Origin: Paenibacillus sp.
GTDB lineage: Bacteria > Bacillota > Bacilli > Paenibacillales > YIM-B00363
Length of the DNA: 56,791 bases
Assembly: GCA_031181325.1 (NCBI GenBank)
Contig: JAPSKX010000007.1
Coordinates: 1-56,791 of the forward strand
Reading direction: 5' to 3'
The notes beneath the pieces are model-generated. The model was not told the DNA's origin. It saw only the letters and a list, made by a program, of their open reading frames with translations, and searched no databases. Below, in pieces: positions 24,692 to 33,260 of the stretch. The translations under genes and the position numbers were made by a program. The stretch's first letter is position 1, and every line of letters begins with the position of its first letter.

Positions 24692-25888
24692 ATGAATTTC
24701 CATTTTTTCGTGGGCAACGATAACGGGAACAGCGAGCATGACCTGATCATAGACGGCAAGACGATTCAACAGCCGAACGTCAATTGCGCGGTGGACGAGC
24801 TGCCGTGGAGCGAGGAACAGACGCCGGAGAGCTTCATTAAGAACCTGCAGGACCAGCTCGTCGTCACGGTCGATTCCCCGGCGGCCAGACCCGGCATGTA
24901 TTATGTCGGGACGTTCGCATTGGAAAGCGGAGAGGTGTTGGACAATCTGCAGATCGGCATCGATATGAAGTGCGACATGGACTTGCCGATCGTCAATACG
25001 CTGGCCCAAATCGCGGCGGTCGCCGTACAGAAGGCGTACGAGGAAGTGAAGAAGGTGCCCGATCAGATCGACGTGGAGGTCGACATGGCGACGGCGCTGC
25101 CGGTGACGCAGCATACGGATGAAACTTCGGCGAAATTCGAGCGGCGGTTCATGACCGGGACGCATCGCGTCACGGTGCATCTCGGGGTTCACCGCGTGGC
25201 GGTCAAGATCGAGTTCCCGTTCGCGAAGGTCGTGCCCGAGGCGACTCCCGTCATCTTCGCGCTCCAGAAGGATGCCGACGGCAACTGGAGGGAGGGCGAC
25301 ATTTTCCAAGAATTCGCGGATGCTTATGAGCTGGATAAGAAGTTCAACGGCGCGTACTTCAAGGACAAGCGCATGCTGCATGTCGACATCGGCGAAGGCT
25401 CGACGGAATATCCGGTAACGGAGGGGAATAAGTTTCTACGGCAATTCGTCCATGGCAGCCACCATGGGACGGGGTACGCCATCGAGGAGGCGCTGGACGA
25501 GTTCAACCGGCTGATCCATCTGCCCGACAGTCCGCGGCAGTTCTTCAGCGACGTCATTAAGAACCCGAAGCATAAATATTATGCCCGCGCGATCAAGACG
25601 CTGAAGCGGCCGCTGGAAAGCCAGGTCCGTCAGATCGTCCAGAACGTGAAGCGGCAGCTGACCAAGACCCGGAACGAAATCGACCTGATCTGCGTCTACG
25701 GCGGGGGCAGCATTCTGATGCGTTCCTTGCTGTATCCGCGGCTCGAGGAGCTGTGCGCGGAGCGGGAGATGCAGCTTCTCTACGTCCCGTCCGAGTATGC
25801 GGTGCAGATGAATGCGATGGGGCTCGATGCGTTCGTTCGCGGTAAAATTTACGAAGCGTTGAAGTCGAAGGCGGCGTTACCCGCGTAA
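24692..25888 (+). CDS. parM: ParM/Alp-like actin-type ATPase (DNA segregation filament protein)
   Basis: A 398-residue protein of the actin/Hsp70 ATPase fold. Seen: a phosphate-1 loop with Asp10 (FVGNDNGNSE), a phosphate-2 loop with Asp232 (HVDIGEGSTEY) and the adenosine motif VYGGGSILM near 335. These three motifs in this order, with this length, fit the ParM/StbA and Alp7A families, which form dynamic filaments that push DNA copies apart. It is not MreB-like: the context lacks mreCD. AGGAGG precedes the ATG. It is followed by a ParR-like gene and a 10-bp repeat array, completing the three parts of a type II partition system. Base composition resembles the surrounding genes. Confidence 0.85.
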   Translation: MNFHFFVGNDNGNSEHDLIIDGKTIQQPNVNCAVDELPWSEEQTPESFIKNLQDQLVVTVDSPAARPGMYYVGTFALESGEVLDNLQIGIDMKCDMDLPIVNTLAQIAAVAVQKAYEEVKKVPDQIDVEVDMATALPVTQHTDETSAKFERRFMTGTHRVTVHLGVHRVAVKIEFPFAKVVPEATPVIFALQKDADGNWREGDIFQEFADAYELDKKFNGAYFKDKRMLHVDIGEGSTEYPVTEGNKFLRQFVHGSHHGTGYAIEEALDEFNRLIHLPDSPRQFFSDVIKNPKHKYYARAIKTLKRPLESQVRQIVQNVKRQLTKTRNEIDLICVYGGGSILMRSLLYPRLEELCAEREMQLLYVPSEYAVQMNAMGLDAFVRGKIYEALKSKAALPA

Positions 25889-25954
25889 GCGATGCGGCGG
25901 TGAGGCAGTCCCAGGCGACAAGGCGAAGGGATGGAAACCCGGAAGGTGGCCAGC

Positions 25955-26431
25955 GTGAAAAAGACGAAACAGCCCGGCGAGAACATCAGCTTGAAAACGA
26001 AAAAGACGGAAGATCCGCTCGTCATGGATTGGATCAATGCCCAGACGAATCTGATGGATTCGCTGCGATACTTGATCGAACGCGAAATCGTGTCGAACGG
26101 CGTGCGCAACCTCCAGGCGTTCATTCCGGCGGAGCGGAACGTATGGGGGGCGTGCGCATCCGCGGCGGCGGGCGCATTGGACGCGGCTCCGGGTACGGGG
26201 CGGGCCACGCCGGCGGAGAGAGCGCGGGCGCAGGCGCCGGAGCCCGAGCGGGCGTCGAACCCACCGTCGGGACGGGAGACCGCGGCGTCGCCGTCGGCGG
26301 AGAACTCCCTCGGCTTGCGCGAGATGCGCGCCGGCGCGGCGGAAGCGTCCGCAGGACGCGGCGCTCCGACCGCCATCGTAAAGCCCGCAGACGACGAGAT
26401 CGACGACGACGATATCGAGGCATGGCTGTAA
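25955..26431 (+). CDS. parR: ParR-like adaptor protein
   Basis: A protein of about 158 residues with three parts. A lysine-rich start is followed by a conserved-looking helical segment at about 20-62 (DPLVMDWINAQTNLMDSLRY, then LIEREIVSNGVRNLQ), the part shared by small proteins found after ParM genes in Firmicute plasmids and phages. Residues 63-145 are Ala/Pro/Arg-rich and disordered. The last 13 (DDEIDDDDIEAWL) form an acidic tail; in R1 ParR the C-terminal peptide docks on the ParM filament end. GTG 25955 has GGAAGGTGG in front; ATG 25931 is an alternative. The stop runs directly into the repeat array. The ParR role is inference from context. Confidence 0.65.
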   Translation: MKKTKQPGENISLKTKKTEDPLVMDWINAQTNLMDSLRYLIEREIVSNGVRNLQAFIPAERNVWGACASAAAGALDAAPGTGRATPAERARAQAPEPERASNPPSGRETAASPSAENSLGLREMRAGAAEASAGRGAPTAIVKPADDEIDDDDIEAWL

Positions 26432-26560
26432 CGCGGGATGAGGAAGGAATGCCGGGTATTACCGAGCGGTACAGGGTCTTACCCGGTACTGCGAAGTATT
26501 CCTTGGCAACACTCGGTAATACCGAGTAATGCGAAGCGTTACGAAGCAGTGCCGTTAAGA
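26431..26560 (+). repeat. Array of about thirteen 10-bp units, candidate centromere (parC)
   Basis: From 26431 the sequence divides into consecutive 10-bp units with the pattern RC..RG.A.T. C at position 2 and G at position 6 occur in 12 of 13 units, A at 8 in 10 and T at 10 in 10. Examples are ACCGAGTAAT, GCGAAGTATT, ACCCGGTACT and GCGAAGCGTT. The period equals one helical turn, so all sites face one side of the DNA, as in ParR-binding centromeres (R1 parC has ten 11-bp repeats). A perfect dyad CTCGGTA-A-TACCGAG lies at 26512-26526. The function is inferred. Confidence 0.7.
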
Positions 26561-26583
26561 CCGTCCGTCGGACGGTCTTTTTC
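26557..26583 (+). terminator. Rho-independent terminator of the parMR unit
   Basis: AAGACCGTCC and GGACGGTCTT form a 10-bp perfect stem with a 3-nt loop, followed by TTTTC. It directly follows the repeat array, which is therefore transcribed. Confidence 0.9.
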
Positions 26584-26656
26584 TTCCCCTTATGCCCGCG
26601 TGGACAGGCGTCGGCGCTCGTGCGAAAATGGGATCAGCATAGGAGGGAAGCGATCG

Positions 26657-27352
26657 ATGAAGCCAACCACGATTCTTATCGCCGACGACGAGCCGGAAAT
26701 CGCGGACTTGATCGCGCTGCATCTGGAGCGGGAGGGCTACCGCACGGTGAAGGCGGCGGACGGACGCGAAGCGCTGCAAGCGGTGCAGCGGCACGCGATC
26801 GACCTCGCGATTCTGGACATTATGATGCCCGGCGCGGACGGGTACGAGGTCACCCGGCTGCTGCGAGAGCGCTATTCGCTGCCCATCATCTTCGTCAGCG
26901 CGAAGACATCCGATATGGACAAAATTACGGGGCTCGTGATGGGCGCCGACGACTATATGACGAAGCCGTTCAATCCGATGGAGCTGGTCGCCCGGGTGAA
27001 TGCGCAGCTGCGGCGCGCCACGCGGCTCAATCGGCCGAATCCGGAGCGGGCGAACGTTATCGAGGCGGGCGGCTTGGCCATCGATCCGGAGCGGCGGACC
27101 GTCGAATGGAACGGAGAGTGCGTGGAGCTGACGCCGAAGGAATTCGACATCCTGTATTTTCTGGCGAGCCATCCGCGGAAGGTGTTCAGCGTCGAGCATA
27201 TTTTCCGTCAAGTGTGGGGCGAGGCGTACTACGACAGCAGCAATACGGTGATGGTGCATATTCGTACGCTGCGGAAGAAGCTCGGCGAGGACGCGAACAA
27301 GAACAAGCTGATCAAGACGGTCTGGGGGGTAGGGTACGCGTTCTATGGCTGA
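26657..27352 (+). CDS. VanR-like response regulator (OmpR family)
   Basis: A 231-residue response regulator. The receiver domain has the acidic pair in IADDEPE at 9-12, the phosphoacceptor Asp54 (AILDIMMPG) and the conserved Lys in MTKPF. The C-terminal winged helix (ELTPKEFDILYFLASHPRKV, then VMVHIRTLRKK) is of the OmpR/PhoB type. AGGAGGG is 9 nt before the ATG at 26657; the longer frame is not supported. The stop overlaps the kinase start by 8 nt. Similarity in domain style and context to VanR is clear, since the kinase and a VanY-like gene follow, but the signal is unknown. Confidence 0.9.
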   Translation: MKPTTILIADDEPEIADLIALHLEREGYRTVKAADGREALQAVQRHAIDLAILDIMMPGADGYEVTRLLRERYSLPIIFVSAKTSDMDKITGLVMGADDYMTKPFNPMELVARVNAQLRRATRLNRPNPERANVIEAGGLAIDPERRTVEWNGECVELTPKEFDILYFLASHPRKVFSVEHIFRQVWGEAYYDSSNTVMVHIRTLRKKLGEDANKNKLIKTVWGVGYAFYG

Positions 27353-28493
27353 CATCATGCGAAGCTTCCGGGCGAGAATGCTGGCGCTGTTCGCCGCGAG
27401 CATGGGCATCGCGGGCGCGATTACCTTCCTTATGTATAAAGCGTTGCAGCAATATTATCGCTCCAGGGTGAAGCTGGAGGACCCGCTGGCGGACGTGCGC
27501 GACTTCGTGAAGGAAATCGGAGACCTGAACTTCTTCCTGCTGCTGTTCGTCCCGCTGTCCGTGCTGTTCTTCTTCCTGCTCACGAAGCGGTACGCCGATT
27601 ATTTCCGCGATATTTCCGTCGGCATTCGGCGCCTTGCGAGCGGGGATTTCCAGCATCGCGTCGTCATCGCGTCGGGCGACGAATTCGGGGCGATCGCGCG
27701 CGATCTCAACCAAGCCGGAGAGACGCTGCAGGAGGCGATGAAGCGGGGCGACTTCGCGGAGAGCAGCAAGGATCGGCTCGTGTTGAACCTCGCGCATGAT
27801 CTGCGTACGCCGCTCACCTCCGTCATCGGGTATTTGGACTTCATCGTGCAGGATCGCGGGCTGACCGCGGAGCGGGTCGAGCAGTACGCGGCGATCGCGC
27901 TGAACAAGTCGCGGCGGCTGGAGCGCCTCATCGACGAGCTGTTCGAGATCGCGGGGATGAACTACGCGACGAAGTCGGCCGATCGGCAAGCGATCGATCT
28001 GGGCGAGCTGCTCATCCAAGTGATCGAGCTGCTCTATCCCGCGATGGAGAAGCACGACTTGACCGCCAAGACGACGCTCGCCCCAGGCTTGACGATCGAG
28101 GGGGACGGCGCGCAGCTTGCGCGCGTCTTCGAGAACGTATTGACGAACGCGGTTCGCTACGGGAAAGACGGACGATTCGTCGAGGTGATCGGAGCGGTCG
28201 AAGGAGAGCATGCGACGGTACAGGTCGTCAATTACGGAGATCCGATTCCCGAGGCGGACCTGCCGTATGTGTTCGATATGTTCTACACCGGGGATCGGGC
28301 CCGCACCCATCGCGACGGGGGGACGGGCCTCGGCCTCTACATCGCGAAGCAGATCGTGGAGCGGCATCGCGGCACGATCGCCGTGCGCAGCGACGCGCTT
28401 CGCACGGCGTTCGAGGTCCGGCTGCCGCTCGCCCCCGCGGCCTCCGAAGCCTCCGCCGTCGCCGGGGCCGACGATCGCCCGGGACGAGTTTAA
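27345..28493 (+). CDS. VanS-like sensor histidine kinase
   Basis: A 382-residue kinase. Two membrane helices (about 14-31 and 61-78) enclose a short outer loop of about 30 residues, so the sensed signal is likely in or near the membrane. HAMP-like residues follow at 80-135 (IGIRRLASGDFQHRVVI). His151 is the phosphoacceptor (LAHDLRTPLTSVIGY), and the ATPase domain has an N box (NVLTNAVRYG) and GTGLGLYIAK. It is encoded in an 8-nt overlap with the response regulator. Small outer loops are typical of VanS/intramembrane-sensing kinases. It probably controls the downstream VanY-like gene. Confidence 0.9.
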   Translation: MADIMRSFRARMLALFAASMGIAGAITFLMYKALQQYYRSRVKLEDPLADVRDFVKEIGDLNFFLLLFVPLSVLFFFLLTKRYADYFRDISVGIRRLASGDFQHRVVIASGDEFGAIARDLNQAGETLQEAMKRGDFAESSKDRLVLNLAHDLRTPLTSVIGYLDFIVQDRGLTAERVEQYAAIALNKSRRLERLIDELFEIAGMNYATKSADRQAIDLGELLIQVIELLYPAMEKHDLTAKTTLAPGLTIEGDGAQLARVFENVLTNAVRYGKDGRFVEVIGAVEGEHATVQVVNYGDPIPEADLPYVFDMFYTGDRARTHRDGGTGLGLYIAKQIVERHRGTIAVRSDALRTAFEVRLPLAPAASEASAVAGADDRPGRV

Positions 28494-28580
28494 GAAATAT
28501 TTAAAGTTTACCCTGCTGTCCGCTTTAGAACTTTCCTCTATCCTGAGACAGAACGAACGGACGCAGGAGGAATCGGTACG

Positions 28581-29459
28581 ATGAAGAAGCGGGCGGTACG
28601 GTTGATCTTATTCGCGCTGCTGCTGTACGGCGCAGCGAAACTCATACCCGGCATCGTCGGGAACGAATCGGCTTGGGCGTGGGAGCGTGACGTTCCGTCG
28701 CTCGGGCCCTTGTACGCGGACGCGGAGACGACGACGCTTCGGGTCGAAGAAGCGCAAATCTATCAAGGCGATCTGCTGCTCGTCAATGCGATGCATCCCG
28801 TGCCCGCGGGCTCGCCGGCGGCTGAAGAGGCGGTCTCCTTATTCGAGCGCGAGGAGCTCATACGCGGCTTCGTCGTGCCGGACCGGGACGTTCGCTTGTC
28901 TCCGGCGCTCGCGGAGCGGTTCGCCGCAATGACGGCCGCCGCGGCGGCGGACGGCGTGACGCGCTTCATCGTCAGCAGCGGCTTCCGGGACGTCGAGGAG
29001 CAGGCGCGTCTGTACGAGGAGCGAGGAGACGCCTATGCGATGCCTGCCGGACATAGCGAGCATAACCTAGGCTTGTCCCTCGACATCGGCTCTACGCAAG
29101 CGGAGATGAGCCGGGCCGAAGAAGGCAAGTGGCTGAAGAAGCATGCGTGGAAGTACGGCTTCATCCTGCGCTATCCGGAGGATAAGACCGAGATCACGGG
29201 CATTCAATACGAGCCGTGGCACTTCCGGTACGTCGGCCTGCCGCATAGCGCGGTCATGGAGGAGAAGGGCTTCGCGTTGGAGGAATATCTGGACTTCTTG
29301 GAGGAGCGTCGAACGTACCGAACGACGGTCGACGGACGGTCGTACGAGATCTCCTATTTTCGCGCGGAGGGCGGCGTCGAGATCCGAGTGCCGACGAACG
29401 GGCGCTACGAGCTCTCGGGCGACAACCGCGCAGGCGTCATCGTCACCGCATACCGGTAA
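28581..29459 (+). CDS. VanY-like D-alanyl-D-alanine carboxypeptidase
   Basis: A 292-residue secreted or membrane-anchored protein with one N-terminal hydrophobic segment (residues 7-25). The VanY zinc site is intact: S-x-H-x2-G-x-S-x-D at 159-168 (His161, Asp168) and EPWHF with Glu211 and His214. Known enzymes trim the last D-Ala from peptidoglycan stem peptides outside the membrane. The C-terminal 60 residues form an extra domain. GGAGG lies before the ATG. It follows the VanRS-like pair by about 90 nt. No VanA/H/X genes are present, so glycopeptide resistance is not implied by itself. Confidence 0.9.
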   Translation: MKKRAVRLILFALLLYGAAKLIPGIVGNESAWAWERDVPSLGPLYADAETTTLRVEEAQIYQGDLLLVNAMHPVPAGSPAAEEAVSLFEREELIRGFVVPDRDVRLSPALAERFAAMTAAAAADGVTRFIVSSGFRDVEEQARLYEERGDAYAMPAGHSEHNLGLSLDIGSTQAEMSRAEEGKWLKKHAWKYGFILRYPEDKTEITGIQYEPWHFRYVGLPHSAVMEEKGFALEEYLDFLEERRTYRTTVDGRSYEISYFRAEGGVEIRVPTNGRYELSGDNRAGVIVTAYR

Positions 29460-29494
29460 GCCGAATCGGAAGCGTCGATCCGATCGGCGAAGCG

Positions 29495-29530
29495 AACATC
29501 CACGCGCCTCATCGAGGGCGTGGATGTTTT
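29495..29530 (+). terminator. Terminator of the VanRSY-like unit
   Basis: AACATCCACGC(G)CC and GGGCGTGGATGTT pair over 13 bp with one bulge and a 7-nt loop, ending in TTTT. Confidence 0.85.
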
Positions 29531-29710
29531 GCGTCCTTTTCATGGTATGATGGGAAGAGCCGAACGGGATTCGGGGTTATATCGAAACAAGCAGCGCGCA
29601 TATATAGAACAGAGGTGCTCCTCGGCGGCGATCATGTTGTTCCCGGTTCCAAGGGTGTGATATGATTTTTTTATTTATTTTAAAGTTTCAAAACAAGGGA
29701 TGCGATTCAG

Positions 29711-30478
29711 TTGAACGTCACCATCGATCATCTGCAGATTCATTATTCGGTGAAGGGCGAAGGACCGGACGTCGTCCTGCTGCACGGCTGGGGCGCGGAG
29801 CTCGGCACCTTCCAGAGCATTCAGGAGAGCTTATCCCGTTATTTCCGCGTGTACGCGATCGACTTGCCCGGCTTCGGGAAGAGCGAGGAACCTCCCGTGC
29901 CTTGGGGCGTCGAGGAGTATACGCAGTTCGTGCGCAAGTTTTTCGAAGCGCTCGGCATCGACACTCCGATTCTCATGGGGCATTCCAACGGCGGGCGAAT
30001 CAGCATCCAATACGCCTCGCAGTATCCGGTGAGGAAGATGATTCTCGTGAACAGCGCGGGCATCAAGCCGAAGCGGAAGCCGATGTACTATGTGAAAGTA
30101 TACACGTACAAGCTCGTGAAGCACGTATTGAGAATTCCGGGACTGCATCTGTACCGGGAACGCATTCTTACTTATATGAAGGGCCGGGTCGGATCCGACG
30201 ACTACAAGAACGTATCCGGGGTCATGCAGCAGACGCTCGTGCGGGTCGTCAATACGGATTTGCGCCATCTGCTGCCGGGCATCCGGTGTTCGACGCTGCT
30301 CATCTGGGGGCAGCACGACACGGCGACGCCGCTCGCCGACGGGAAGCTGATGGAGTCGCTGCTGCCGGACGCCGGGCTGGTCACGCTGCAGGCCGGGCAC
30401 TTCTCGTACTTGGAGAGACCTCAAGAGTTCAATATCATCGTGAATAAATTCCTAGAGAACGAGAGGAAGCGCCAATGA
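29711..30478 (+). CDS. Alpha/beta hydrolase
   Basis: A 255-residue hydrolase. Seen: LLHGWGAELGTF (oxyanion) near 21, the elbow GHSNGG with Ser92, an acid in IWGQHDTATP and His in AGHFSYLERP. This arrangement is of the haloperoxidase/MhpC-like type. The TTG at 29711 is taken because the protein then begins as the family does; its ribosome site is weak (AAGGGAT). The stop overlaps the start of the MurF-like gene (ATGA), so the hydrolase belongs to a three-gene operon with two peptide ligases. A role in releasing or editing cell-wall peptide esters or amides is speculation from this coupling. Confidence 0.82.
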   Translation: MNVTIDHLQIHYSVKGEGPDVVLLHGWGAELGTFQSIQESLSRYFRVYAIDLPGFGKSEEPPVPWGVEEYTQFVRKFFEALGIDTPILMGHSNGGRISIQYASQYPVRKMILVNSAGIKPKRKPMYYVKVYTYKLVKHVLRIPGLHLYRERILTYMKGRVGSDDYKNVSGVMQQTLVRVVNTDLRHLLPGIRCSTLLIWGQHDTATPLADGKLMESLLPDAGLVTLQAGHFSYLERPQEFNIIVNKFLENERKRQ

Positions 30479-32043
30479 CGTTAACGACCGTATTAACTAT
30501 CGTCGGCATCGCGGTCTGGGCGGCATACGCGGGCCGCAAGCTGCTCAAGAGCGTGCATATGCTGCAGCTGAACTCGTACCGCAACCTGCGGCTGTGGAAT
30601 TGGTACAAGAGCAATATCAAGCGGACGGTTCGCGTTCTAGACGTTCTGCCGCTCGCGCCGCTCGTCTTGTTCGCCGCGGGGGCGCAGGCGGCAGGCACGG
30701 TCCTGTGGATCGCCGCGTTCCTGCTGCTTCTGCTGACGATGCCGAAGGAAATCGAGAAGAAGAAGCTGGTGTACACCGCCCGCGTGAAGCGGCTGCTGAC
30801 GACGACGGCGATCGTGCTCGTCCTCGGCGCGGGCGCGCTTCTCCTGTGGACGCCGATCGGATTTTGGGCGATGTTCGTCGTCGCGCTGGTGCCGACGGGG
30901 GTCATCTTCCTGACCAACGCCATCAACAAGCCGATCGAAAACGGGATCAACGACTGGTACGTGAACGACGCGCGCAAGAAGATTGCGCAGCACGCTTCGA
31001 TGCAGGTCATCGGCATTACCGGTTCGTTCGGGAAGACGAGCGTGAAGCACTTCCTGTCGACGGTGTTGTCCCAGTCGCATCACGTGCTGATGACGCCGGA
31101 GAGCTACAATACGCCGATGGGCGTCACGAAGACGATCCGCACGTCGCTGCAGCCGACCCACGAAATCTTCATCAGCGAGATGGGCGCGAAGCAGAAGGGC
31201 GATATCAAGGAAATTTGCGACATCGTGCACCCGAAGTACGGCATCATCACGGCGATCGGGGAGCAGCATCTCGAGACGTTCAAGAGTTTGGAAAATGTGA
31301 AGAAAACCAAATTCGAGCTTGCCGAAGCGCTGCCCGCGGACGGCGTCGCGTTCCTGAACCTCGACGACGAGAACGTCGCCGATCAGCTTCGGAAGTCGAA
31401 CCTCCGCTGCAAGGTCGTCACCTACGGGAGCCGAAATCCCGATACGGATTATTTCGCGGAGGAGATCGCCTATTCCCGGAACGGAACGTCCTTCACGGTG
31501 CGCCGCCGCGACGGGACGACGCACGCGTTCGAGACCGCGCTGCTCGGCGAGCATAACATTCAGAACCTGCTCGCTTGCATCGCCGTCGGCGACACGCTCG
31601 GCGTGCCGCTCGCGAAGCTGGCGATTCATCTGCGGAAGGTGAAGCCCGTGAAGCACCGGCTGGAGCTGAAGAAGAGCGGGCAGCTGACGATTCTCGACGA
31701 CAGCTTCAACTCGAATCCGGTCGGCTCCAAGGCGGCGCTCGCGGTGCTCGCGCAGATGCCGGAGAAGAAAATTCTCGTCACCCCCGGAATGATCGAGCTG
31801 GGCGCGAAAGAGTATGAATACAATTACGCCTTCGCCGAAGCGGCCGCGAAGGTGTGCGACTATATTATTCTGGTCGGTCCGAAGCAGACGAAGCCGATGC
31901 AGGACGCGCTGCAGGCCGTCGGGTATACGAACTACCGCGTAGCGAAGCACCTGCAGGAGGGGCTTCAGCTGCTGCAGGGCATGACGACCGAGCATGCCGT
32001 CGTGCTTCTCGAGAACGATCTGCCGGACAATTACAACGAATAA
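30475..32043 (+). CDS. Membrane-anchored MurF-like ligase
   Basis: A 522-residue protein. The first 150 residues contain about four membrane helices (1-20, 55-70, 72-85, 105-145) with basic loops. A full Mur ligase follows: ATP loop GITGSFGKTS near 180, substrate-side TPESYNTPMGV, an ISEMGA segment, and the C-terminal domain with DDSFNSNP and PGMIELG. Cytoplasmic MurF adds D-Ala-D-Ala to UDP-MurNAc-tripeptide and has no membrane part, so this is a paralogue working at the membrane, perhaps on lipid-linked or other substrates. It is coupled to a hydrolase upstream and a Ddl-like ligase 18 nt downstream, which would provide a dipeptide. Confidence 0.85.
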   Translation: MTLTTVLTIVGIAVWAAYAGRKLLKSVHMLQLNSYRNLRLWNWYKSNIKRTVRVLDVLPLAPLVLFAAGAQAAGTVLWIAAFLLLLLTMPKEIEKKKLVYTARVKRLLTTTAIVLVLGAGALLLWTPIGFWAMFVVALVPTGVIFLTNAINKPIENGINDWYVNDARKKIAQHASMQVIGITGSFGKTSVKHFLSTVLSQSHHVLMTPESYNTPMGVTKTIRTSLQPTHEIFISEMGAKQKGDIKEICDIVHPKYGIITAIGEQHLETFKSLENVKKTKFELAEALPADGVAFLNLDDENVADQLRKSNLRCKVVTYGSRNPDTDYFAEEIAYSRNGTSFTVRRRDGTTHAFETALLGEHNIQNLLACIAVGDTLGVPLAKLAIHLRKVKPVKHRLELKKSGQLTILDDSFNSNPVGSKAALAVLAQMPEKKILVTPGMIELGAKEYEYNYAFAEAAAKVCDYIILVGPKQTKPMQDALQAVGYTNYRVAKHLQEGLQLLQGMTTEHAVVLLENDLPDNYNE

Positions 32044-32061
32044 ACGGAGGCATTCGCCATT

Positions 32062-33243
32062 ATGAAAATACGCGTCGGAGTGCTGTTCGGAGGGATGTCG
32101 GTCGAGCACGAGGTGTCCGTCATCTCCGGCCTGCAAGCTTATCATGCGATCCCGAGAGACAAATACGAGCCCGTCCCGATTTACATTACGAAGACCGGCC
32201 AATGGTATACCGGCGAGGCAATCGGCTCCATGGACGAATACAAGGATATTCCGGGGCTGCTGAAGAAAAGCGCGAACGTCACGCTGCAGACGAACGAGCA
32301 TGGCGCGCACAGACTCGTGTCGACGAAGACGTCCTGGTTCAAGAAGCCGGTCGTCGGCGAGATCGACGTCGCCTTCCCGGTCACGCACGGCACGTTCGGC
32401 GAGGACGGCGCGCTGCAGGGCATCTTCGAATTCCAGAAGGTGCCGTATGTCGGCTGCGACGTGCTGTCCTCGGCGCTCGGCATGGATAAGGTCGTCATGA
32501 AGGCCGTCGTCCGCAGCGCCGGACTGCCGGTCGTGGACTTCGCGACGTTCTACGGCCATCAATGGTCGGAGGATCCGGAAGGCTGCATTCGGGATGCCGA
32601 AGCGCAGCTGAAGTACCCGGTCATCGTGAAGCCGGCCAATCTCGGCTCCAGCGTCGGGATCGAGACCGCGTCGGACACGGAGCAGCTGCGGGACGCGCTC
32701 TCGAACGCCTTCACGTTCGCGGACAAGGTAATCGTCGAGCGTCTCGTGCGGAACTTGAAGGAAGTGAACTGCTCGGTCATCGGCGATCACGAATCGGTGG
32801 AGGCGTCGATCACCGAGGAAGTGCTCAAGTCGGACGAAATTCTCAGCTATCAGGATAAATACATGAACCAAGCGTCGAAGGGCATGTCCGGGACGAGCCG
32901 GATCATTCCGGCCGACATCTCGCCCGAGCTGACGAAGGAGGTCGAGACGCTCGCGAAGCGGACGTTCCTCGAGCTCGGCTGCAACGGCGTATCGCGGATC
33001 GACTTCCTGATCGATCAGGACGAAGGCAAGGTGTACGTGAACGAAATCAATACGATCCCAGGGTCGCTGGCGTTCTACCTGTGGGAGCCGAAGGGCAAGA
33101 GCTTCGACCAGCTGACGGCGCAGCTCATTCAGCTCGCGCTGAAGCGGCACCGGACGAAGTCGCAGCTGACGTTCAGCTACGATACGAATCTGCTGGCGCT
33201 GCAGGGCAAGGGCGGCGGCTCGAAGAAGCTGGGCGGACGGTAA
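32062..33243 (+). CDS. ddl: D-alanine--D-alanine ligase-like enzyme
   Basis: A 393-residue ATP-grasp ligase. Seen: the N-terminal GGMSVEHEVSVISG, glycine-rich PVIVKPANLGSSVGI, the omega-loop region SYQDKYMNQASKGMSG, metal ligands in SRIDFL and VNEINTIPGS. The KY in the omega loop is shared with D-Ala-D-Ala ligases, while after IPG the family reads SLAFYLWEP rather than the usual FTxxSxYP, marking a distinct Ddl subgroup. D-lactate specificity (VanA-like) is not indicated. It likely makes a D-amino acid dipeptide for the MurF-like enzyme encoded just upstream. It may be a second, non-housekeeping copy. Confidence 0.87.
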   Translation: MKIRVGVLFGGMSVEHEVSVISGLQAYHAIPRDKYEPVPIYITKTGQWYTGEAIGSMDEYKDIPGLLKKSANVTLQTNEHGAHRLVSTKTSWFKKPVVGEIDVAFPVTHGTFGEDGALQGIFEFQKVPYVGCDVLSSALGMDKVVMKAVVRSAGLPVVDFATFYGHQWSEDPEGCIRDAEAQLKYPVIVKPANLGSSVGIETASDTEQLRDALSNAFTFADKVIVERLVRNLKEVNCSVIGDHESVEASITEEVLKSDEILSYQDKYMNQASKGMSGTSRIIPADISPELTKEVETLAKRTFLELGCNGVSRIDFLIDQDEGKVYVNEINTIPGSLAFYLWEPKGKSFDQLTAQLIQLALKRHRTKSQLTFSYDTNLLALQGKGGGSKKLGGR

Positions 33244-33260
33244 GGCGTCGCGATCGCGCG

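Noticed and set aside
24142..26583. Integrated plasmid or prophage around parMR
   Set aside because: No integrase, transposase, replication or phage structural gene and no flanking direct repeats were seen; base composition matches neighbours.
30637..33150. 837-codon open frame on the minus strand opposite murF and ddl
   Set aside because: It is antisense to two well-supported genes, rich in Arg/His/Asp as expected from the complementary strand of high-GC codons, and shows no domain.
26657..33243. Glycopeptide-resistance (van) cluster
   Set aside because: No VanH, VanX or D-lactate-type ligase features; the ligase keeps the D-Ala-D-Ala-type KY in its omega loop, so only parts of the theme are present.
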